A DNA stretch of 64,000 nucleotides from Riptortus pedestris (GCA_019009955.1 CM032232.1:74564501-74628500), one strand, 5' to 3'. Shown: positions 1-12,521, numbered from the stretch's first letter. The notes: generated by a model from the sequence alone, not told the origin. Numbers and translations: made by a program.

Positions 1-176
1 AACAAAATACACTTTATATTAAATATTTTATTTTTCCTGAACACGGAAGTAATTCTGACTGAATATTTCCTTTCATTTATTTTTAATGATTCTTCTCCCT
101 ATGATCAAATAAAATAAAATTTAAAAAAAATGTTTCGAAATTAAATAATTTTAAAAAACTACACACCATTAACGAA

Positions 177-311
177 CAATTTTAACCCCAAAATTCTCTT
201 GAACAGATTGGCTTAAAAAATATATAATTAAACATTAATTATTTAACAAAAACTAAAAAAAAAAGTTTATAATTCAGAGATGAAGGGAGCATTCGATTCG
301 AGCATTGTCAA
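177..311 (+). repeat. Direct repeat, left unit
   Basis: This unit shares an ordered set of blocks with 511-650: GAACAGATTGGCTTAAAAAA, then TTATTTAACAAAAACTAAA, then AGTTTATAATTCAGAGATGA, then CATTCGATTCGA and CATTGTCA. The units differ by scattered substitutions, so the duplication is old. No coding potential is seen. Confidence 0.75.
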
Positions 312-510
312 TTAGTTTTTATTATTTTAATTCTTATAATATAGTACAGGTTGCCTTTTAGGTGTTTTTTTTTTTCAAAAATAAATGCTCCTAATGAATA
401 TGACTGAAAAAAAAAATTAGTAAAATATTAATTTTTTTTTGTTTGTATTATTTACTACATTGACGCATGTAGAGATATGTCTTTAGGTATTTGGTTCAAA
501 TATTATTTAA

Positions 511-650
511 ACAGCTTTAACTCCGAAATACTGTTGAACAGATTGGCTTAAAAAATATTTGATTTAATCAGTGAGTTATTTAACAAAAACTAAAATTAAA
601 AAAAAAGTTTATAATTCAGAGATGAAGAGAACATTCGATTCGAACATTGT
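511..650 (+). repeat. Direct repeat, right unit
   Basis: Second unit of the pair starting at 177, about 335 bp downstream in the same orientation. It could be a local tandem duplication or two neighbouring members of a dispersed repeat. The window alone does not decide. Confidence 0.75.
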
Positions 651-3600
651 CACGTTATAATATTCTACCATACACTTTGTCTGAATTACTACATGAATGT
701 AGACAGTGCATAGACCGTGCATTACACTAATTGAAACATAAAAAAATGTTCAAAAAATTACAATCTAGGAAAATACTGAAAATATTTGCAGAAATGAACA
801 TACTTGCGTTAATATGATAAACTGGTGATAAAAATTTAACTGATACTTCTCTCAATCGCCCCAGCCACGAAATGCGATTACAATACGAATAAATAAATAA
901 AAACGTTATAGTTGATAGACACATACGCTAACACATGCGCACGCGAGCATGCCTACCAAAAAAGTCAGAAATATTCAGTTTATTATTCTTATTTTAACAA
1001 CTTGTTAACAAGAAAATTTCCCTGAATATTTATAAATGTATGATTGTACGAGTCATAAAACAGTATCTATACCTGACGCGTGTTATTAAAAAGTGATTTT
1101 AATCTTTTTTTAAAGAAGAGATCGTCCTCCTGAATGTAACAAATTATGAAAATTGTAGTTCGCAATTGAATTTGTAACAATATATCAACTGAATAATAGC
1201 GCACATAGGATCAATAATTCTCAATTATCCATGGATTTAACGCCTAATGGAATACCGTAGTTCCCGAAGTAAACAAGCACACAAATAATCATCTCAACAC
1301 CATGCCAACAATTTTACAACATTGTAATGGATTGTAACATTATTTTCAATAGATATCCAAATCCAAGGGAATGGAACATTGTCAATATATTTATAAATTG
1401 CTAATTTTTAATTAATGTTACAACAAAACATATTTGGTATTATTTGTAAAATAATTTATATTTTATGTTTTATATTTTTTTATATCTAATTACATGAATG
1501 AAATTACCTTTATTTTCAAAGGGATTCCGTATTTCTCGTATTACCAATGACATATATACTATTTGTAAAATGCATGACTTGAAATTTTGATAGTAATGTT
1601 TTAATTGTTAATTAATGGGCTCTTGTCTTGTCTTCAATTATGAGAATTTAAATATGCAGATTTGGAAGCTTGTAAATTATTTTTGAAGGCCTACACAAAT
1701 ATGACAAAGACTAGGCTTTATTTATTACAATTAAAATAAATTTAACAATATATAATTGTAGCAATTGAAGGAAACCTGAATTACAATACAAAATGGAGAT
1801 TCACTTTATCGGTGACTTTTACAATGTTTCAAAGCTTAAATTAAACAATCTGCTGGAGTATTAACGATTAGCATATCTTTCCTATAAAACTAATTAGAAA
1901 ATTAAATTTTAGAATATACTTTTTTTTTTTAACTTGCTTTAATTTTTGGTGTTGAATCATTTTAAATTTATTTCATTGAAATATGTAAAGACTAATATCT
2001 TTGTCAAATTATCAGACATGAAATATTCGTTTCCAAAATTTATAAAAATCAATTTTTTTATGCCCTCAAATGCATGTGGTATCTACAACGTCCACAGTCT
2101 TATTATTCTCATAACATTTTATCAGGAATAAAGTGCGTCTGTTCGTTGAAACAGGGCCTAAACAAAGCAAACCGACGGAACTTATAAAAAACTTATGACT
2201 TATAACCCAATGTAGTAAAGAATCTTTACAACAGGGTCTAAATATTTTATTCACCACTGCGAGGCTTACTTATGAAGACTAGCGCTGACAGAATTCAACT
2301 TCTTATCAAAACTAGATGTGTATTTTATGCGAGTGTCGTAATATTGTGTCTGCTCAAAAGAAATGTAGGAATATATTGTGAGATCATAGGCCTCAGAGAA
2401 TCTTCATAAAATATTATATTCAATATATTTTCTGAGCAGACTCTAATAAATGTATCATAAGACACAAATAAGCCTATCGTAAACCAAGTGGCTAGGCTCG
2501 CTTTGCAAGAAAATTAAGTTGTAAAGGTTTGGCATGCAAAGAGGTTGTTTTCATTAATTTTTAATCATTTATATTGCCTGACAACAAATGTGAGAATGAA
2601 CACACTAAAGTGCCTTGTATCAAATTATTTCCATTGTAAGTTAAGTCCAATTATTATTAGTGAATACTCTTGAACAATTTTCTAAACATAAAAAAAAGAT
2701 ATGTTGACTTAAAAATCATACTCACATTTATTAAAGGTAGATTTTCAATCAGAACTAAAACTTTATTACTGATTTATTAGTTAATGAATATGAGTGCCAC
2801 TTTAAAAGTTCATAGTGTAAGGTATGTGCTATTTGACTATTTGATGTACTATTTAAAAATAAATAATAAAAAAACTTTAAAAATTTAGTAACTCAAAGAA
2901 TGTTGATCAAATTATAGATAAATAAACAGTAATTAGGGAAAAGCTCTCAGAATGGGGACAAAGAAGTATGGAGAGACGTCTGGGAAAAACTGAACACAAA
3001 TTCACAACCTATATGCATTCACACACACACACACAAATTTCTGACCCTCATACTTCCCCCGTTGTCTTTCGTAAAACTCAGGATTTCGTTCTTCTGAGAG
3101 AAAAAACAGGGCGTTTTCCGTAGATTCAATATCAGCAGTATATTCATCACTCCCTCCCAAGTTTTAAACAGCCTTGTCACTAAGGCAGAAGAACATGAAG
3201 GACTTGTTTGCTTGCACGCTCCAGCCAATGTCTGTCATTAGTCAATAAAGGCAGGATATTTTCAAGTAGGATGTCTCTGAAACAATATTGGGATGCATAT
3301 TTCTGAGTACTTACTACTTTTAGTCACATGCAGATAGCAACGAGAAACCATTTCATAAGCATATCTAAATTTATTCTGTGAAGAATCAAGTACTCCCTAG
3401 TAGGTGGATGATTACGAAACATAGTTATTAGTTTGGTTTTATAGCATAAGACATCAAGGTAGAAATAATATGCAAGATTTACTGTAGATAAAACTGCGAT
3501 CGAGTAATATTTCATGAAAAAACAATCAATTCCCCCTTTTAAAAATCCCAAGTCAAGTTAATACATTAGTAAATAAATACAGCATACTACAAAACATAAT

Positions 3601-4085
3601 CCACGCTCACGAGGTCAAACACAGGTATGTGGCTGAGCTGATAAGTGGAAAATATGAAAACCACCCCCTAAAAGGATATAAACAAACGAGATAACTACTT
3701 CGATATACGTCGAATATAATATACACGTATATAGGTTATCGTATTGGATATTTATTCTCACCCTCCTGTATACCGCAATACCAGAACACATTCCCCCATA
3801 CAGAGAAAACTTATTTTTAGAATCACCTCGACTCAGTGGTTGGAATTTTTCCTCGGTTGAACGATTTTGGGAAAACATTTTCCAATACCTACATCCCCTC
3901 AAGGTATAATGCCACGTCTCGTTCCTAACCTCCATATTCTTTCAAATAAAGATGCTCCTTCGAAAAGGAATGACAAAACATATTCATCGTATTACTTTAT
4001 CCAAACACCAATAATTAAATAATTTTATTCCGATGAAAACATCTCCAATTAATTTAAAATATGCATATAAACCACAATTTGTTTT

Positions 4086-5160
4086 TAGCATATTTCCCAT
4101 AATTGAAATCAGCTGGCGATTTTTGGAGACATATCTCAAATAATCCATTCTATCTAGGAGATTAAGAGAATGAGGTGCGTCCAAAACTGTATATATAATG
4201 ATACAGCACTAGTGGTCGCAATTTTGGTTCCATCGTTACCAAACTCAAAATAATAAGGTTTGACACTCCACAAAAAGAAGACTCAAATTTCAAGCTTTTC
4301 ATGTAAAAAAAGAAGTTCTTTAGCGTTTGAAGTCGGACCACGAGAAGGGAAGGGATCCTGCGGGAAGGCTAACATATCTGTATGAGTTGAATTGGAAAAT
4401 CTTATTGTGAATTTTATTTTCTGTTAATGTTGTTCTTGAAATGATTTCTCTATCTGGAATATTACCCGAGGTATTTGCATATTTTAGTTAACAGTCTTCT
4501 GTAAAACCCCATTCCCGCTCATTTCATATCATCAATTACTTGAAATATAATGAAATTTCTTATTCCTATGTCCTATTATAGCTTAAATATCAAATATAAA
4601 TTCCATCGAACCCATGCAAGAATATTCATATATTTTCAATGTTACGTCATCAATAGAGATTATATTTCTTACCCATTCTGAATATTCACTCGTCGATATC
4701 ACACACTCAATAATTATACGATTCATTTTAATCTAAAGACACAATGTTTTAAAGTCTGTAAGTGGACCAGTAGGAGGGGTTCTAGAAAGGGGAAAATATA
4801 TAAAAAAAAAAAGATGAAAAAATAAAAAGACATATCTCCGTTATTTGGAGTCGGATTGCAAAATGGTGTATCATTTAATTTGTAAAATCTTGCTTACCTT
4901 TTAATGCCTTACAATTTTGTATCTACATGCTATTTCACTAATTTGAATAGTAAGCGAGTTATTTGTATTTTATTTTTGGTTTCAGTCTCGTGTTAAAGTC
5001 CACTCTTTATCCCTGGGATTTTCACTTATCAGCTATTTCAAATTTCATGTTAAGCATTCATAGGCTCATTATTCATGTAGAAATCTAAAATCTAATATGA
5101 AGTGACAAAATGGGTGTATCATTCCGCTACGTGAGAAATCAGCTCAGTTAATGCAGCACC
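4086..5160 (+). mobile_element. Family A copy 1 (Helentron-like, non-autonomous), long form
   Basis: The 5' end TTTTAGCATATTTCCC followed by GAAATCAGCT is a mutated family A terminus. A short TA tract and the block ACTAGTGGTCGCAATTTTGG, typical of the family body, follow. The degenerate 3' end (ACGTGAGAAATCAGCTCAGTTAATGCAGC) carries the subterminal inverted copy and the hairpin remnant. The body holds two related modules, each with a G-rich run and ATCTCCGTTATT-like text. No coding capacity. Confidence 0.6.
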
Positions 5161-5588
5161 AATAAGATGACATTTTGGGTTTAGGTGGACTGTTTTTTTT
5201 TCTTTTTCTAAATTATAATGCTTCAAAGGTTTCCATTTATTTAATTTATTTGTTTGATTCCATGTGTATTAATGGCCTTGGTTTTGGATGATCGGGTGGT
5301 TATCCTTCTGTTCGCCCACGACAGTCCTCTACATTCATTGCTTCACGTTATTTAGTAATACATATTATGAATACTTTTAAAGTTAATATATTCGATATTT
5401 AACCACGCAATTACACAACATTTATTCAATATTTTTATTACGTTAGAAACAATAATTTTTCATTTTAAGTAAATTTCTTAAGGGAAATCAGCTATTGAGG
5501 TTCTACTCATGATGTAATTATTGAAAAATTCCCTCAAATGTCCATCGATTTTACTTAGTAGGTGGCGAAAATGAGGTCCGTTCAAAAT

Positions 5589-5622
5589 TATATATACTTA
5601 TATATATATATATATATATATA
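5589..5622. repeat. (TA)n microsatellite inside family A
   Basis: A TA dinucleotide tract with one CT interruption, in the position where every long family A copy carries its internal simple repeat. Confidence 0.9.
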
Positions 5623-6029
5623 AAAGCGTTATAATATAAAGCGTAAAAAGCGTTATAATATATATATTTGTCTATTACCACTCTAGCAGTCGCGATATTT
5701 GTTTAATCGTTACCAAACTCGATATATAAGCGTTTTAAGTAAAACGATAGATCAATTTCGTTAACGGCTGAAATCGGACTGTGGAGAAGGGAGTTGAGAG
5801 GGGAGGAATTTCGAAAATTCGAAATATTGTTATCATACATCGGATAGAATAAAGTGTATAGAGGCAATGTTATTGAAAAAGTAATTTCCAGTAGTTGTTG
5901 TTATATACATATTTATCATGAAAATAAAATATTTTTTATCCTATAGTAAACCTCCTCTCCTACTCATGTCATATTTACAAGCTTCTGTTATATCATGAAC
6001 CACTTTATTCTAAACTTAAATACCAAATA

Positions 6030-6256
6030 GGGGCTCAGGTTAGCCACGTGAGTTAAAGCATTGGAATTAATCTCACGTGTTAAACCTAGAGTGGCGAGTT
6101 CGATTCCCGCGTGGGTAAATAGGAATTTATTTAGTGACGAACTCATTAAATAATATCCATAGTCCCACCCTGGCTAGAAAAGGGAGGTAACCTCTAGATA
6201 AACCGTCAAAATTAGGCACAGTTGCATAAAGTGGACGTAAATAAATAAATGAAAAC
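6030..6256 (+). mobile_element. tRNA-derived SINE, copy 1
   Basis: The head contains a tRNA-like region: GTTAGCCACGTGAGTTAAAG resembles an RNA polymerase III A box with flanks, and GTTCGATTCCC at 6098-6108 is a clear B box. The distance between boxes and the extra-arm-like segment suggest a class II (Leu/Ser type) tRNA ancestor. The unrelated body includes TTTATTTAGTGACGAACTCA and ACCCTGGCTAG and ends GTGGACGTAAATAAATAAAT. Flanks ACCAAATA and AACAAATA may be an imperfect target duplication. It is nested in family A copy 2. Confidence 0.8.
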
Positions 6257-7883
6257 AACAAATATTGTGTTCAAGAGACTTTTATTATTCGAGCTACATG
6301 CAAATTCGTCGCCTGATGACGTCATCAATAAAGATTTATGTTCATGTTTGGAAGATGTTTAGTCCGTCTCATATTCGATATTTAACTGTTTCAGTCAAAA
6401 CTAAGAAAAAGATCATATTGGTTGAAGTCGGACCTGGAATAGTGGGGGTTTAGAGGGGGTGGGAGTCGAAAATTCAAATACTGTCCATATTATGAATCGG
6501 ATTGTAAGGTGAAAAAGGACCAATATGGTTTTTATTGATGTTCTACAATTATTTTACATAGATATAGGGAATATTTTGTGATATGATATTAAAAGTGTGT
6601 TTTACCAGCACGTGAGATATCTGCTTAGTTGACACAACCCCTGCGTAAATGGGTTTTCCTATAAGATTGTATTAGAACACAGTTGTTAAATATATTGAAA
6701 GTTGATATCTATCATGTAGCCATTCGTCATCTGGGCCTGACAAATTCTCAAGCCTACTTTAAGGCTGAGCCTCAATGGTGGGCGTTTCCTATGGACTGTT
6801 TAAGTCCTTTGGTTCGCGGTAGCCCATGAAAAATGTAACGAATTCCATTTTCCTCTTGTGTCATTTGGCACGTTTGTTAAGATGTGCCTGAACCACGATT
6901 CCCCTTCCTCGATCTTGAGATGTTCTGCAAATGGAGCTCATGACAGACAAGAAGGCAACACTTGTTGATTGGCATGTTTCTCGTAAATAATACAGCCTTC
7001 TTGGCAAAAGGTTTTTAGGCCTTCGCTTTATGGACAGACAATATTAAATAAGATATGAAGTAAATAATATTCTAATACCCTATCACTTAATTCCAAGTAC
7101 TTAATGAATGTCCTCGTATGAAAAGCTGCCACTCTTGAACATTATGCCTATACTTGGCGTGGCGCGATAAGATATACTCTGAGGAGAATAAATATTGAGA
7201 GATGGTTTGAGTAAGTATATTGACCGAGAGGATCTGCCCAAATCTTCCAATAATCCACTTCAAACTTACCCATTCCTTTTCCCGTTGAGGAAAATTGGAA
7301 TTTCCAAGCAGTTTCCCTTTTCTCACCGTTTCCACATCTCAACAATACCTTGCACTCATTGTATCAGACGTACGTCTTCAACTTTATTGTTCTGGCCTGA
7401 TTTGTAAGCTGTTCCTGATGAAATGTGATACACTTGGATTTGGATAACCAAAGATCGACTTTGTATTTGTAAATGTATTTGTAATCTGTAATATTCTTTC
7501 ATTTAAACAGGAAAGTTGTTAGTTTCAATCCATTTACATGTATATCGTTCCATTTTTATTTATGACCCAAATGTTTGGTTTATTTAAGCGAATTGCCTGT
7601 TTAAATTCATTCTGTGATGTTTCGGAATTACAGTTTTTGGCCATGATTCGTGTTTAAATGTAGTCAACTAACGTTTGCACAATTAAATAGTTGTTTAATT
7701 ACAAATTTATGACATACGAAGTAAAAACATCTTGCGCTGCCAGTTCTTTTCCACCGTCGTAATTTCTTGAACAAGATTTATTTTATTATGCCATAACATT
7801 GTTTTAGTGATGATTTTCAATTTCTCCTCGCTACTATGCGTTTCAAAATCATTAGAAAATTCCGTAAATCTTCCGTGATAACA

Positions 7884-7884
<1 letters not shown>

Positions 7885-7947
<63 letters not shown>
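7885..7947. repeat. (TA)n microsatellite
   Basis: An uninterrupted TA tract of about 63 bp. Unlike most long TA tracts in the window, it is not flanked by recognisable family A or B sequence. The Tyr-Ile repeat frame it creates on the minus strand is an artefact of the microsatellite. Confidence 0.95.
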
Positions 7948-7950
<3 letters not shown>

Positions 7951-8522
7951 TTTCCCTTTTAACCAACCTTTTACCAAACGAGAACGTGTTTTTACAGTCT
8001 TTGTATTTTTTATATATTTTCTTTTAGGGATATTCAAACTTACAACACCATATACTCTCCGTCATCGTCTAGAAATTTCAATTATAGCCAATGTGCCCCA
8101 TGCGGATAACAATAATAATAAATAATAACTTATAAAAGGAATTATATTTTGTTTCAAAATATTCGACATAAAAAATAAACTTTTTTTGAGATATTTTTTC
8201 TGGTTTTAGGTCAATACTTTATTTCATTGACCTTAAACATTAATAACAGAATTAAGTTCAATTATGTTTAGTGAGTTTTACATTTTGAGCTCAATTGAAA
8301 CGTAATTTGTAGATTTCTTTACCTCTATTCACAAATATCTTTCCGAATAATAATATTTTATATTCTGTGAGGTATATACTGTTATAAATGAAATAGTCGT
8401 ATTTTTAAAGAAAGATTTGAAGAAAATACTTCATTTTTAATTGAAAAACAATTTGAGTATAAACTATATGAGGAAGCGTACAGTTCTTATCAGAACTGTA
8501 ATAAATCCTGTAGGTCGCCGAC

Positions 8523-8789
8523 TCAGCAGTAGTGCAAAACGGAGGGCAAATTGCTCAGGATATTTCTAATATTGAGATGTCTACTCACGATCTTGATAGA
8601 GAAAAGTTTTCCCCTCGTTTCGTCTCTGGAAGAAATTCCGGCAGAGAACCTCCGAGGCAAAGGCTCTTGAAAGGATGAGTTACTGGCAATAGACTCCAGT
8701 ACTGTTCTATCGATTTTATGTCTCTCTTCATCGGCAGAATCTGTTCGAATTCTTCCCCTTACTCTATCGCAGGGAACGATGTTATTCCT
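8523..8789 (-). other. Unrecognised open frame, possible exon
   Basis: A minus-strand frame of about 88 codons is open between two stops and has no usable start. Its composition is richer in G+C and in charged residues than the surroundings (a stretch reads DEERHKIDRTVLESI). GTGAGT, a good donor-like hexamer, lies at 8583-8588 on this strand. CTCTTTCTAG, a good acceptor-like site, lies upstream near 8810, but stops follow it in all frames before the open part. I do not recognise the product. It could be an exon fragment, an old retrocopy or chance. Confidence 0.2.
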
Positions 8790-8926
8790 TCACCCATGGC
8801 CAGCAGAATTCTAGAAAGAGGAATTGGCTAGTCGGTTATATTTTGACCTAAGAATAATCAGATTTTTAAATTTCCTTGGTACTTATCGGTTATCGCGAGG
8901 TCTGAAATTCAATTTTCATTCATTTT

Positions 8927-9900
8927 AGAAAGTTTCCCTTATGAAAATCAGCTGTTGACAAGGTTTTTGAAATATTTATACAAATTCCCATCTATCCTAA
9001 CCAGGGTAGACGACAAAATTGGGGCACTTTCAAAAGTATATATACACATACAACTTTGGTTTAATCTTCACCAAACTTTATATTTAAAAGTTTCGTGTAA
9101 AACTAAAGATCAAGTACGTTATTATTATTTAGGAACTCAGTTTGGCCGTCTGAGTGGAGGCGTTTGTCTTAATCTCATATGGTAGGCCAAGAGTGGTGGG
9201 TTCGATTCCCGCCCTGGGCAGTAGAAATTTATTTGGTGACGGACTCATTAAATAAACTCCTTAGGCCCACCCTGGATAGGAAAGAGTGGTTCCTTGTAGA
9301 AAACCATCCCCAATTAGCCACAGTAGCATAAATTGGAGATAAATAAATAATTTAAAAAAAAGTAAGTTAATGTCTGAAATCTGACAAGTGGGATTAGAGA
9401 GGGTGGGCTTTGAAAATTGAAAATATCTTATCAACGATAAACTGTCATGAAACGATTCATTCGAATGTTAAATACAGTATACTGTTTTTGTTAAATATTT
9501 ACTGTGTAATAAATGTGCAAATATTTTTGGCGTGAGGTTATCATTTAGGACTTCACGTCCTAATCTATATGATTTTTACTTGATCAACTTCGCACTCGGT
9601 ATTTAATAGTTCCATGAAAAATTAATGACTTTATTAGGGAATGGCTGAATTTGTTTCGGGGAGAGGGGGGTGATAATTGAAAATAATTTTTAATATCCCC
9701 GTTACTAAGAGTCAGATCGGAAAAGTATGTAGAACCAATCTTGTTGAAATTTGTATTTGTTTTTTTTCTTTAAGTAACTGGGTCATTAAAAATCTGATTT
9801 CCACATTTGAATTACATTCCATTTTTTTTTTATTTGGCATCTTTCTAAAGGGGAAATACAGAACAAATAATGAGATGAGATGACAGTTGTGTCATTTCAG
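8927..9900 (+). mobile_element. Family A copy 3, interrupted by a SINE
   Basis: The start TTTTAGAAAGTTTCCCTTAT followed by GAAAATCAGC matches the family 5' end. The internal microsatellite is reduced to TATATATAC. The body block AACTAAAGATCAAGTACGTTA is split by a SINE and resumes as AGTTAATGTCTGAAATCTGA. A second module follows (GGGGAGAGGGGGGTGATAATTG). The 3' terminal hairpin is not seen, so the end is approximate. Confidence 0.6.
9122..9360 (+). mobile_element. tRNA-derived SINE, copy 2, with target duplication
   Basis: It has the best preserved tRNA-like head in the window: TGGCCGTCTGAGTGGAGGC resembles the A box region of a Leu/Ser-type tRNA, and GGTTCGATTCCCGC contains the B box. The body TTTATTTGGTGACGGACTCA and CCACCCTGGAT matches copy 1. 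It ends in an AAATAAATAAT tail. The flanks AGTACGTTA (9113-9121) and AGTAAGTTA (9361-9369) are a near-perfect 9-bp duplication of family A sequence, which supports a true retroposition event. Confidence 0.85.
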
Positions 9901-9903
9901 CTT

Positions 9904-10134
9904 CTAAATTAAGCCTCTCCCACAGTGACATCTTTCATTGTGGGACAGTCTGTTACCGTCCCTATCTGAAATTATTAGTGATAATAATTTCTGAAGTGTC
10001 TGCCATTTTCCTTGGCTGGTAGACGATGATACTGTTCCCAGCGAAGGCCGGGTCGCACTGCAAACAGCACCTTCAAAGATGTCCAGCAGAGCGGGACGTC
10101 CTCCCTTCTCGTACTTCAGGGATCGAGTTTCCAT
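9904..10134 (-). other. Unrecognised 76-codon frame
   Basis: An ATG-started minus-strand frame of 76 codons in a less AT-rich patch. The N-terminal part is rich in Arg, Lys and Gly, and Cys and His cluster near the end (NERCHCGRG). No family comes to mind, and no splice or promoter context supports it. It begins where family A copy 3 loses similarity, so it may belong to another inserted repeat. Confidence 0.2.
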
Positions 10135-11109
10135 ACACGGAACACCTTCAAGACTAAATGATTATATAAATAGACTCAGTCGTCTTGTATTTCTTACAAA
10201 ATGATCTCTAATATCTTGTTGAAAATACATTTGGTACCTCTGCCATTTTCAAAACGCCTTAAACGAAGGTTAGATATGATCAAAAAGTTTTAAATTAATT
10301 AAATTAATTTTGTTGATGAGGAATTGTATCGCAATGGTTTCTCTATAATTTTTTCTCTAACTTGTATTTTTTTTTCTTCGTATTTACCTTCAGCAAGCTG
10401 CCGCTCAACTTATGCAGATTGCAATTTAACCTAATTATATAACTGACACCCTATGTCAATCAACGTTAAATTTCAAGTCTTGTTTACTTTTTTTAATTAT
10501 TAAGAGAAAAATAAAGAATAGAATTCTAAGGTAGCTGTCAGAGTATGACATTCATGTGCGTAGGAAAGTTGATTCAGGTTTTTTAGTTTAAACGCCTTAA
10601 TTGTTTCTTATTGCATTAGTATGAGTCCATATTTATATCTCATGATGCCAATTAAAAACTGAAAATGATGTGTGCATGCAAGTGTACATTATCCATGAAG
10701 CTCGGAATAAAATTTATTTTAGTAGTCGTTTAAGAAAATGTAAACTCTATGTTTCATTAACTAAATCTTTTTAGAAATGTGGTTGTTTTTTCCCCCCGAA
10801 AGCGAATTTTCGTTTAATATTGGTGAATTAAATGTGCTAAATGCAGTAAGAAACTCCCACACCAAGAAGGATCCCTGCAAAGGGTTTATTCAATTCGGTT
10901 AACTAAGTTTAAATTGGTAACTGTTCATAAATATTATGTAAATGTTTCGTTTAGATATTCTTTATTTCTGACTTTAATGTTACGCATTTGTTTTGTTTTA
11001 TCTCTTTTGTTGATAAATCGTTTTCTGTTTATTTGGGGTGCTTTCTGATCCAGAATGATTTTAATAGTTGGCATTTAATTCGTTCTTGCTATTTTTATGT
11101 TTTCTTTAA
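10135..11109. other. AT-rich stretch without a recognised gene
   Basis: Nothing recognisable on either strand. The longest frames are short, AT-biased and hydrophobic by composition. Confidence 0.6.
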
Positions 11110-11583
11110 GTTCTTTATAGTTTCATGGCTTGGGTCACCAATAATTTTTTTTTTCCATTGGGTTCACCAACCGTTTTATTCATAATGCCCTACATGTTTC
11201 TGGCTTACATACCACCTCTTCAGGGGCCATCCCTTTTCTAAAAATAACATTAATTTAAAAAAATGATTACATTAATTTAACAAAAGCCTATGATAATTAT
11301 TTGCTAGATATAGCATTAATAAGTGCCTACATACATGATATATTTATTAAATCTAATTACAGATTGCTACTTACTGTTCTAAAGTGCTCGTTCCTTCTTA
11401 GTCCATGGGTTTTGTTAAATTAATGTTATTATTTCTTTAAATTAGTGTTATTATTTTTTGGAAAGATATGATGAATGTAGCTGAAGAGGTGGTATGTAAG
11501 CTCCAAAACATGTAGGGGAGAATAAAGTTTGTGGCGAACAAAATGTTTTTTATTGGTGACCCACGCCATAAAACTATGAAGAA
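11110..11583. repeat. Large foldback (long inverted repeat)
   Basis: The left arm (about 11110-11290) and right arm (about 11405-11583) are inverted copies around a loop of roughly 110 bp. Matching blocks include GGGTCACCAATAA (left) against TTATTGGTGACCC (right), CTTACATACCACCTCTTCAG against CTGAAGAGGTGGTATGTAAG, and CATTAATTTAACAAAA against TTTTGTTAAATTAATG. The minus strand of the left arm reads CTGAAGAGG...CCAGAAAC, resembling the CTGANGA/GAAA core found in Penelope-like terminal repeats. It could be a pair of inverted Penelope terminal repeats or a foldback MITE. Confidence 0.75.
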
Positions 11584-12521
11584 TACGTAAAAATATTGGG
11601 TTCAGAATAAGAAGTATATTTTCTTTGTATTCCTGTTTTTTTCCACTAGCAATATCACCTAGCAACCACAGTATATATTAAAATTATATACAATCGACAA
11701 CTTAAATTATTTTTACCATTTACTTACTCTCCCTTTGGTGTAAATTGCTCCAATTGCGTGCCACCAAACAAACAAAAAATAAATTTTTCAATTACATACA
11801 GGTAATTAATTTTTACTAAAACAGATAGAGAGTGTAACGAATCCTTTTTTTTTAAATATTTAAATAATAAAACAAAGTTTTCTGAAACCAAGCATTTGGT
11901 ATACGTCGTAATCCTTTTTTTATACGCTTAAAATATAGGAAAGATAGGCTTTTTAAAAAAAAAAAATATCGAATTTTCAAACATTCACATTTAAGTATTC
12001 TCATTTGACAACTAACAATGTTTTTTTTCATGCCACCTCAGCCTCAGCCATGGCCTAGCTCCAGCATACCAATATTTAGTTAACAAAGACTACTGGCAGG
12101 AGTTAATTCCTCTGAATGTATATTTCCCTGGAAAGGTCAATAGTGTTGACCTTCGGTTATTGTGATGTGTTGATTCACACTAATAGCCCAGTGTTGAATA
12201 ATTAACCTTTCACCTTCGCCGGGTTTAACCTGCGAGTCGACGACAGCCGACCCTTGCATATTCCAACTAATAAAACAACCGTTCCGCCACAACAAACTTA
12301 GTGACATAATTTATGAGTTATATGGTACATGACGTTATCTGCGAGATGCTAATTTTTTCATAATGAGTTTTCTACACTTTAACTTTTAACCAGAATGTTA
12401 TAATGTAAATTAAAAAAAAAAAAAGTTAAATTACCTGATAAAAAGGATATTCTCAATCTTACTAAACAAAGTAACTATAAGAAATATTGTTTAATTACGG
12501 TATGTAAAATTCTTAATTAAA
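11584..12521. other. AT-rich stretch without a recognised gene
   Basis: Poly-T and poly-A runs dominate. A less AT-rich block at about 12030-12300 has no identified homology. Confidence 0.55.

Larger units (their letters stand above)
1..4085. other. AT-rich stretch without a recognised gene
   Basis: No reading frame here looks conserved or belongs to a family I recognise. The longest frame (minus strand, about 3615-3935, 106 codons) has no domain I know and no supporting context. A diverged direct repeat lies in the first 650 bp and is listed separately. A short (AC)n run is at about 3018-3037. Confidence 0.6.
5467..6657 (+). mobile_element. Family A copy 2, long form, interrupted by a SINE
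   Basis: It starts with AAATTTCTTAAGGGAAATCA followed by GCTATTGAGG, has a (TA)n tract at 5589-5622 and the GTCGCGATATTTG body block. It ends with the inverted copy GATATCTGCTTAGTTGACAC and CCCCTGCG. A tRNA-derived SINE sits inside at about 6030-6256. The family text ATACCAAATA before the SINE resumes after it as CAAATATTGTGTTC, so the SINE arrived later. Confidence 0.7.
6658..8926. other. Stretch without a recognised gene
   Basis: Between family A copies 2 and 3. It includes a moderately GC-rich patch (about 6700-7420) with no family I recognise, a long (TA)n tract, and an open minus-strand frame at 8523-8789 described separately. A 70-82 codon frame in each direction at 7087-7407 overlaps its counterpart and shows no domain. 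Confidence 0.5.

Noticed and set aside
6030..6120. Possible true tRNA genes at the A/B box pairs of the SINE copies
   Set aside because: Each is followed by the same non-tRNA body and an AAATA-type tail, copies are mutated in the boxes, and no cloverleaf with a sound acceptor stem was evident.
7852..8037. Tyr-Ile repeat frame on the minus strand, and similar frames at 33888-34100 and 44760-44978
   Set aside because: They cross (TA)n tracts and have no other coding character.
12030..12300. tRNA-like or SINE-like block with GGTTAAACCC on the minus strand
   Set aside because: The supposed B box departs from the consensus, and neither an A box nor the SINE body is present.
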